From: a virus
DNA: 40,328 nt
Virus record (IMG/VR): IMGVR_UViG_3300008266_000135
Coordinates: 1 to 40,328 of that record
Strand: one strand, 5' to 3'
This document shows positions 37,995-40,328 of the stretch, piece by piece. The position numbers and the translations under genes were made by a program. Position 1 is the stretch's first letter, and each line of letters starts with the position of its first letter. The notes beneath the pieces were generated by a model. That model saw nothing but the letters and a program-made list of their open reading frames with translations, was not told the origin of the DNA and did no database searches.

Positions 37995-38782
37995 GGATAG
38001 TCCTTAATTAACAATACTTGAAAGTAACAAGAAATAACTTCATTATTTGCAGTTGTTTTTGCAGTAGCACTTATACAAGAATTTGAGTTAATACGAATAG
38101 GATAATCAAATTTATAATCAACTTTACCATTATTAAATGTAGTAATAGCTGCCGTATAAATTATTCCATTCTCTTTAATTTTTAATCTACCAGTTACATA
38201 GTTGCTACCACTTTCTGTTCCTGATGAGATAGAGCCTGATATTAAATATCCTGTGTGATTATCAGGTACAGTGAAATGCCCCATTAATGATTGATTTTCA
38301 CCTGTCAGAATATGACCATAAACATTGGCAGGAACTCCAGCAGTTACAGTTCCAGTGCCAATGTAAATATTACCTGCGTTTTGACCACCTGATCCAACGG
38401 TTGTAACTTGTACAGATTGGATTTCTGTGTAAGTGTGAGTAGTAGTAACAGCAGTTTGACCATTTAATGTAACTGTTTCTGATACTTCTTTGCCTGTAGA
38501 ATTAATGCCTAACAAGAAGATAGTTCTAGCACCAGTACCTGCGCTTGTATCGCTTGCAGATGATGAGCTTACAGTCATTAGTGTTGGACTTGCTAAATGA
38601 GTATAAAGCCCACCATAAGTCCAAATTGTTTCTTCCGATGCAGAATCAACGTCAGGGTTGTATCCAAATACATGGCGTATTTCATGCCCTTCAATTTGAC
38701 CACGTGCAATCTGCAATGGTAAATCTTCTGACTTATCTCTAAGTGATAATGATTCGTAAGCGTTATATTCATAAAAAGGCAT
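37991..38782 (-). CDS. Virion-associated beta protein, unknown function
   Basis: 263 residues starting MPFYEYNAYESLSLRDKSEDLPLQIARGQIEGHEIRHVFGYNPDVDS. The rest is a Ser/Thr/Gly-rich beta repeat (VSETVTLNGQTAVTTTHTYTEIQSVQVTTVGSGG, then GNIYIGTGTVTAGVPANVYG). Similar proteins are found in aquatic phages near tail fibre or lysis genes and are thought to be structural (head fibre or capsid decoration). No enzymatic motif. Three bases separate it from the upstream coiled-coil gene. Confidence 0.75.
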   Translation of the reverse strand: MPFYEYNAYESLSLRDKSEDLPLQIARGQIEGHEIRHVFGYNPDVDSASEETIWTYGGLYTHLASPTLMTVSSSSASDTSAGTGARTIFLLGINSTGKEVSETVTLNGQTAVTTTHTYTEIQSVQVTTVGSGGQNAGNIYIGTGTVTAGVPANVYGHILTGENQSLMGHFTVPDNHTGYLISGSISSGTESGSNYVTGRLKIKENGIIYTAAITTFNNGKVDYKFDYPIRINSNSCISATAKTTANNEVISCYFQVLLIKDYP

Positions 38783-38784
38783 GA

Positions 38785-39222
38785 TTATCTTCCATTCATA
38801 GGGTTATTAAGAGCTTCTTTAATCATATTCTCAGTACGATCCTTTTGTGCTCTTAGCTCTTTATCCACATAACGTGAAGATTCCTTAGCATCACGCTCCA
38901 CTTGCTCAACGACTTTTTCTAGCTTACGAATATCGTTTTTAAGGTCATTCTTGATGTCTCTAGTGTAATCATTGGTCTTGTTAGTGGTTTCCTCAACCAA
39001 AGCCAAACGCTTATCAAACTCACCAAGATCAGGTGCAACATAAGTAGCAATCTTCTTTTGCATGTCACGATAAGACTGATAAAACTCAAATGCACCCCAT
39101 AAACCACTACCACATGTCAATGCCACAGGAATGGCAATAGATAAGAACTTACTGTTTAGTTTTAGTTTAAAGCCAGCAATACTAAACTCGTATGCTTCTT
39201 TTTTATCTGCTCCATTGTCCAT
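38785..39222 (-). CDS. Single-span membrane protein with coiled coil
   Basis: 145 residues: a short basic N-terminus, one membrane helix near 27..45 (FLSIAIPVALTCGSGLWGAF) and a long coiled coil to the end (EKVVEQVERDAKESSRYVDKELRAQKDRTENMI). It overlaps the stop of the cysteine-repeat protein gene by 20 bases. The architecture is like spanin inner-membrane subunits (i-spanins: N-terminal helix, periplasmic coiled coil) and is near the endolysin; the secreted partner could be the cysteine-repeat protein, though that lacks a lipobox. This is inference from architecture. Confidence 0.75.
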   Translation of the reverse strand: MDNGADKKEAYEFSIAGFKLKLNSKFLSIAIPVALTCGSGLWGAFEFYQSYRDMQKKIATYVAPDLGEFDKRLALVEETTNKTNDYTRDIKNDLKNDIRKLEKVVEQVERDAKESSRYVDKELRAQKDRTENMIKEALNNPMNGR

Positions 39223-40328
39223 CTACCATCTCCCTGTGCTTTTTGTCGCTATCATTGCTCATCCAAAGAATACGTCTATTTTCTCTAATGCTAGGTAGAT
39301 TAGCAATCAACTTCTTGTGCGAATGGTCAATAATATCAAAGCCCTTAGGCATGTCTGCTACCTTGATATTAGGCACTATTCCTACGGCAGTTTCGACAGG
39401 TTTAGGCTGTACAGATAGCGTTCTTGTTTGTGGCTTAACTTCCTTGCGTTCTTCCTTCTTTTCTTCTTTTTTCTCAGGCTGACTAGTCATCTGACTAGTT
39501 TGTACAGGTTCAGAAGTTCGTTTGGTTTGCTCTATTGGAGCAGGCTTTGTAATAACCTCATTGACAACAGTATCAGCAATAATAGGTGTTTCTACTGATA
39601 TTGTGCCTGTGGTTGATAGTTGCACAGTAGGAGAAGCAACAATTGTCTTTTGTGTGACAATGTTCTTTAAAGCATAGGCTTCTGCATAACCGCTACAGGT
39701 TCTATCGTACAAAGGACTCTGAGTACATTGATAGGTAAAGTAAGCCTCTGCATACCCTGTGCACCCTTGGTTATATAAAGGATTTAGCGAACATTGCTGA
39801 TTAAAATAAGCTGCCTCATAGCCATTACATTTTGTATTGTATAAAGCATCAATTGAGCATTGCTGATTGAAATAGGCTTCTTCGTATCCTTTGCATGACT
39901 TGTCATATAAAGGACTTAAATCACATTGTTGAGCTAAGTATGCTTTTTCGTAATCAGGGCATTGTGGGCTGTATAAAGAACTAATAGTGCACTGTTGCAC
40001 TAATAATGCTTCTTGGTATCCTGGGCAAGTAGGACTAGATAATGGATTGGTAACACATAAGTTACCAGTAGTTTCTGTGATATAGCTAAAAGGTGTATTT
40101 GTAGAATAACCTGCCCCATGATAATGCTGAGTATATTCGCCCAAAGCTGTATCACCAGTCATACCAATAGTAATAGTCCTATCAGGGCTGATATTCACCT
40201 TTTCATAGTGCATGCCAATATACCCACTAGGTCTAATCTCAACGCCAAAGGTATTTAAATTCTCAGGCCTACCGAACTCTGAAATGTTTTCCCAAACATA
40301 TCGCTGATATTGTGGAGTGCCTTCAGTT
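39203..40328 (-). CDS. Secreted cysteine-repeat protein, C-terminal part (continues at 1..410)
   Basis: This is the remainder of the 473-residue protein that starts at 410; the right 114 bases are the duplicate end of the map. The region 39659..40057 encodes at least five full 22-residue repeats with the pattern C-x-GY-x-EAY-F-x-QQC-S-x-x-PLY-x-x-x, each with two cysteines 12 apart, plus partial units at each end. Then follow a Thr/Val/Pro linker and a Lys/Glu-rich segment (EKKEEKKEERKEVKP) before a compact C-terminal domain (TAVGIVPNIKVADMPKGFDIIDHSHKKL). Paired cysteines suggest a disulfide-stapled rod in the periplasm or outside. I know no characterised homologue. Confidence 0.88.
   Translation of the reverse strand, partial: TEGTPQYQRYVWENISEFGRPENLNTFGVEIRPSGYIGMHYEKVNISPDRTITIGMTGDTALGEYTQHYHGAGYSTNTPFSYITETTGNLCVTNPLSSPTCPGYQEALLVQQCTISSLYSPQCPDYEKAYLAQQCDLSPLYDKSCKGYEEAYFNQQCSIDALYNTKCNGYEAAYFNQQCSLNPLYNQGCTGYAEAYFTYQCTQSPLYDRTCSGYAEAYALKNIVTQKTIVASPTVQLSTTGTISVETPIIADTVVNEVITKPAPIEQTKRTSEPVQTSQMTSQPEKKEEKKEERKEVKPQTRTLSVQPKPVETAVGIVPNIKVADMPKGFDIIDHSHKKLIANLPSIRENRRILWMSNDSDKKHREMVDGQWSR
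39659..40057 (-). repeat. 22-residue cysteine repeats within the secreted protein
   Basis: Five full tandem units, each 66 bases, with consensus C-x-G-Y-x-E-A-Y-F-x-Q-Q-C-S-x-x-P-L-Y; half units at both ends. DNA of units is diverged, while the Cys, Tyr and Gln-Gln positions are kept, so selection acts on protein. One unit contains the TAGTGCAC...TGCACTA word. Confidence 0.9.
40215..40328. repeat. Terminal direct repeat, right copy
   Basis: Identical to 1..114. It supports closing the map as a circle of 40,214 bp; see the left copy. Confidence 0.95.

Noticed and set aside
39659-40057. CRISPR-like array because of regular 66-base units
   Set aside because: The units are coding repeats of a protein with conserved Cys/Tyr codons; no identical direct repeats with unique spacers.

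Overview
The window is best read as one complete tailed-phage genome (class Caudoviricetes, siphovirus-like: a tape measure, tail-tube, tail-tip and frameshifted tail-chaperone set, with no contractile sheath). The first and last 114 bases are identical (1..114 = 40215..40328). A gene cut at the left edge (1..410, minus) continues in frame from the right edge (40214 down to 39203) once one copy of the repeat is removed. The sequence is therefore a circular or circularly permuted genome of about 40,214 bp, opened inside a gene. No integrase, excisionase or CI-like repressor is recognised, so a strictly lytic life style is likely. DNA is AT-rich, Shine-Dalgarno motifs are common, and genes overlap by ATGA/TAATG junctions. 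The gene set (P22-like coat, DUF4055 portal, S74 tail fibre, ERF, RusA, NinB, Ref-like nuclease, Dcm-type methylase) fits a phage of a Gram-negative, possibly freshwater proteobacterial host. The host cannot be fixed from this sequence.

Layout. (1) Minus-strand late operon from 22273 leftwards to 1, then across the junction to 36623: small terminase candidate, large terminase, portal, head morphogenesis protein, scaffold, coat protein, connector/adaptor genes, tail terminator, tail tube, two tail-assembly chaperone frames joined by a clear -1 slippery site, tape measure, tail-tip proteins, a J-like central tail protein, accessory tip proteins, an S74 tail fibre, small membrane and secreted proteins, a secreted cysteine-repeat protein that spans the junction, then a lysis block (two membrane proteins and an M15 peptidase endolysin) and a small basic protein. 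Intrinsic terminators follow the coat and tail-tube genes and probably raise the relative level of these abundant proteins. (2) Plus-strand early island 22965..24933: seven small genes of unknown function, two of them membrane peptides, with two intrinsic terminators. (3) Minus cassette 26011..25328: RusA resolvase and small proteins. (4) A 500-base intergenic stretch (26012..26510) rich in nested hairpins, including a long stem-loop with a possible pseudoknot. (5) Plus GNAT acetyltransferase plus HTH-metallophosphoesterase, then a minus group (Ref-like nuclease, an overlapping zinc-ribbon peptide, DUF3310). (6) Plus replication/recombination operon 28876..36657: SSB, ParB-like, SNF2/SSL2-like helicase, cytosine methyltransferase, ERF annealase, DEDD exonuclease, NinB-like and several small DNA-binding proteins.

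The phage has no recognisable DNA polymerase or primase. It appears to borrow the host replisome and bring its own annealing/recombination tools (SSB, ERF, exonuclease, NinB, RusA, Ref-like) plus DNA methylation. The most unusual observations are: a complete second reading frame inside the cytosine methyltransferase gene with its own well-placed Shine-Dalgarno and a protein-like sequence; the structured intergenic RNA/DNA element at 26059..26408; dispersed TAGTGCAATATTGCACTA palindromes; the secreted 22-residue cysteine-repeat protein across the junction; and an overlapping 52-residue zinc-ribbon gene.
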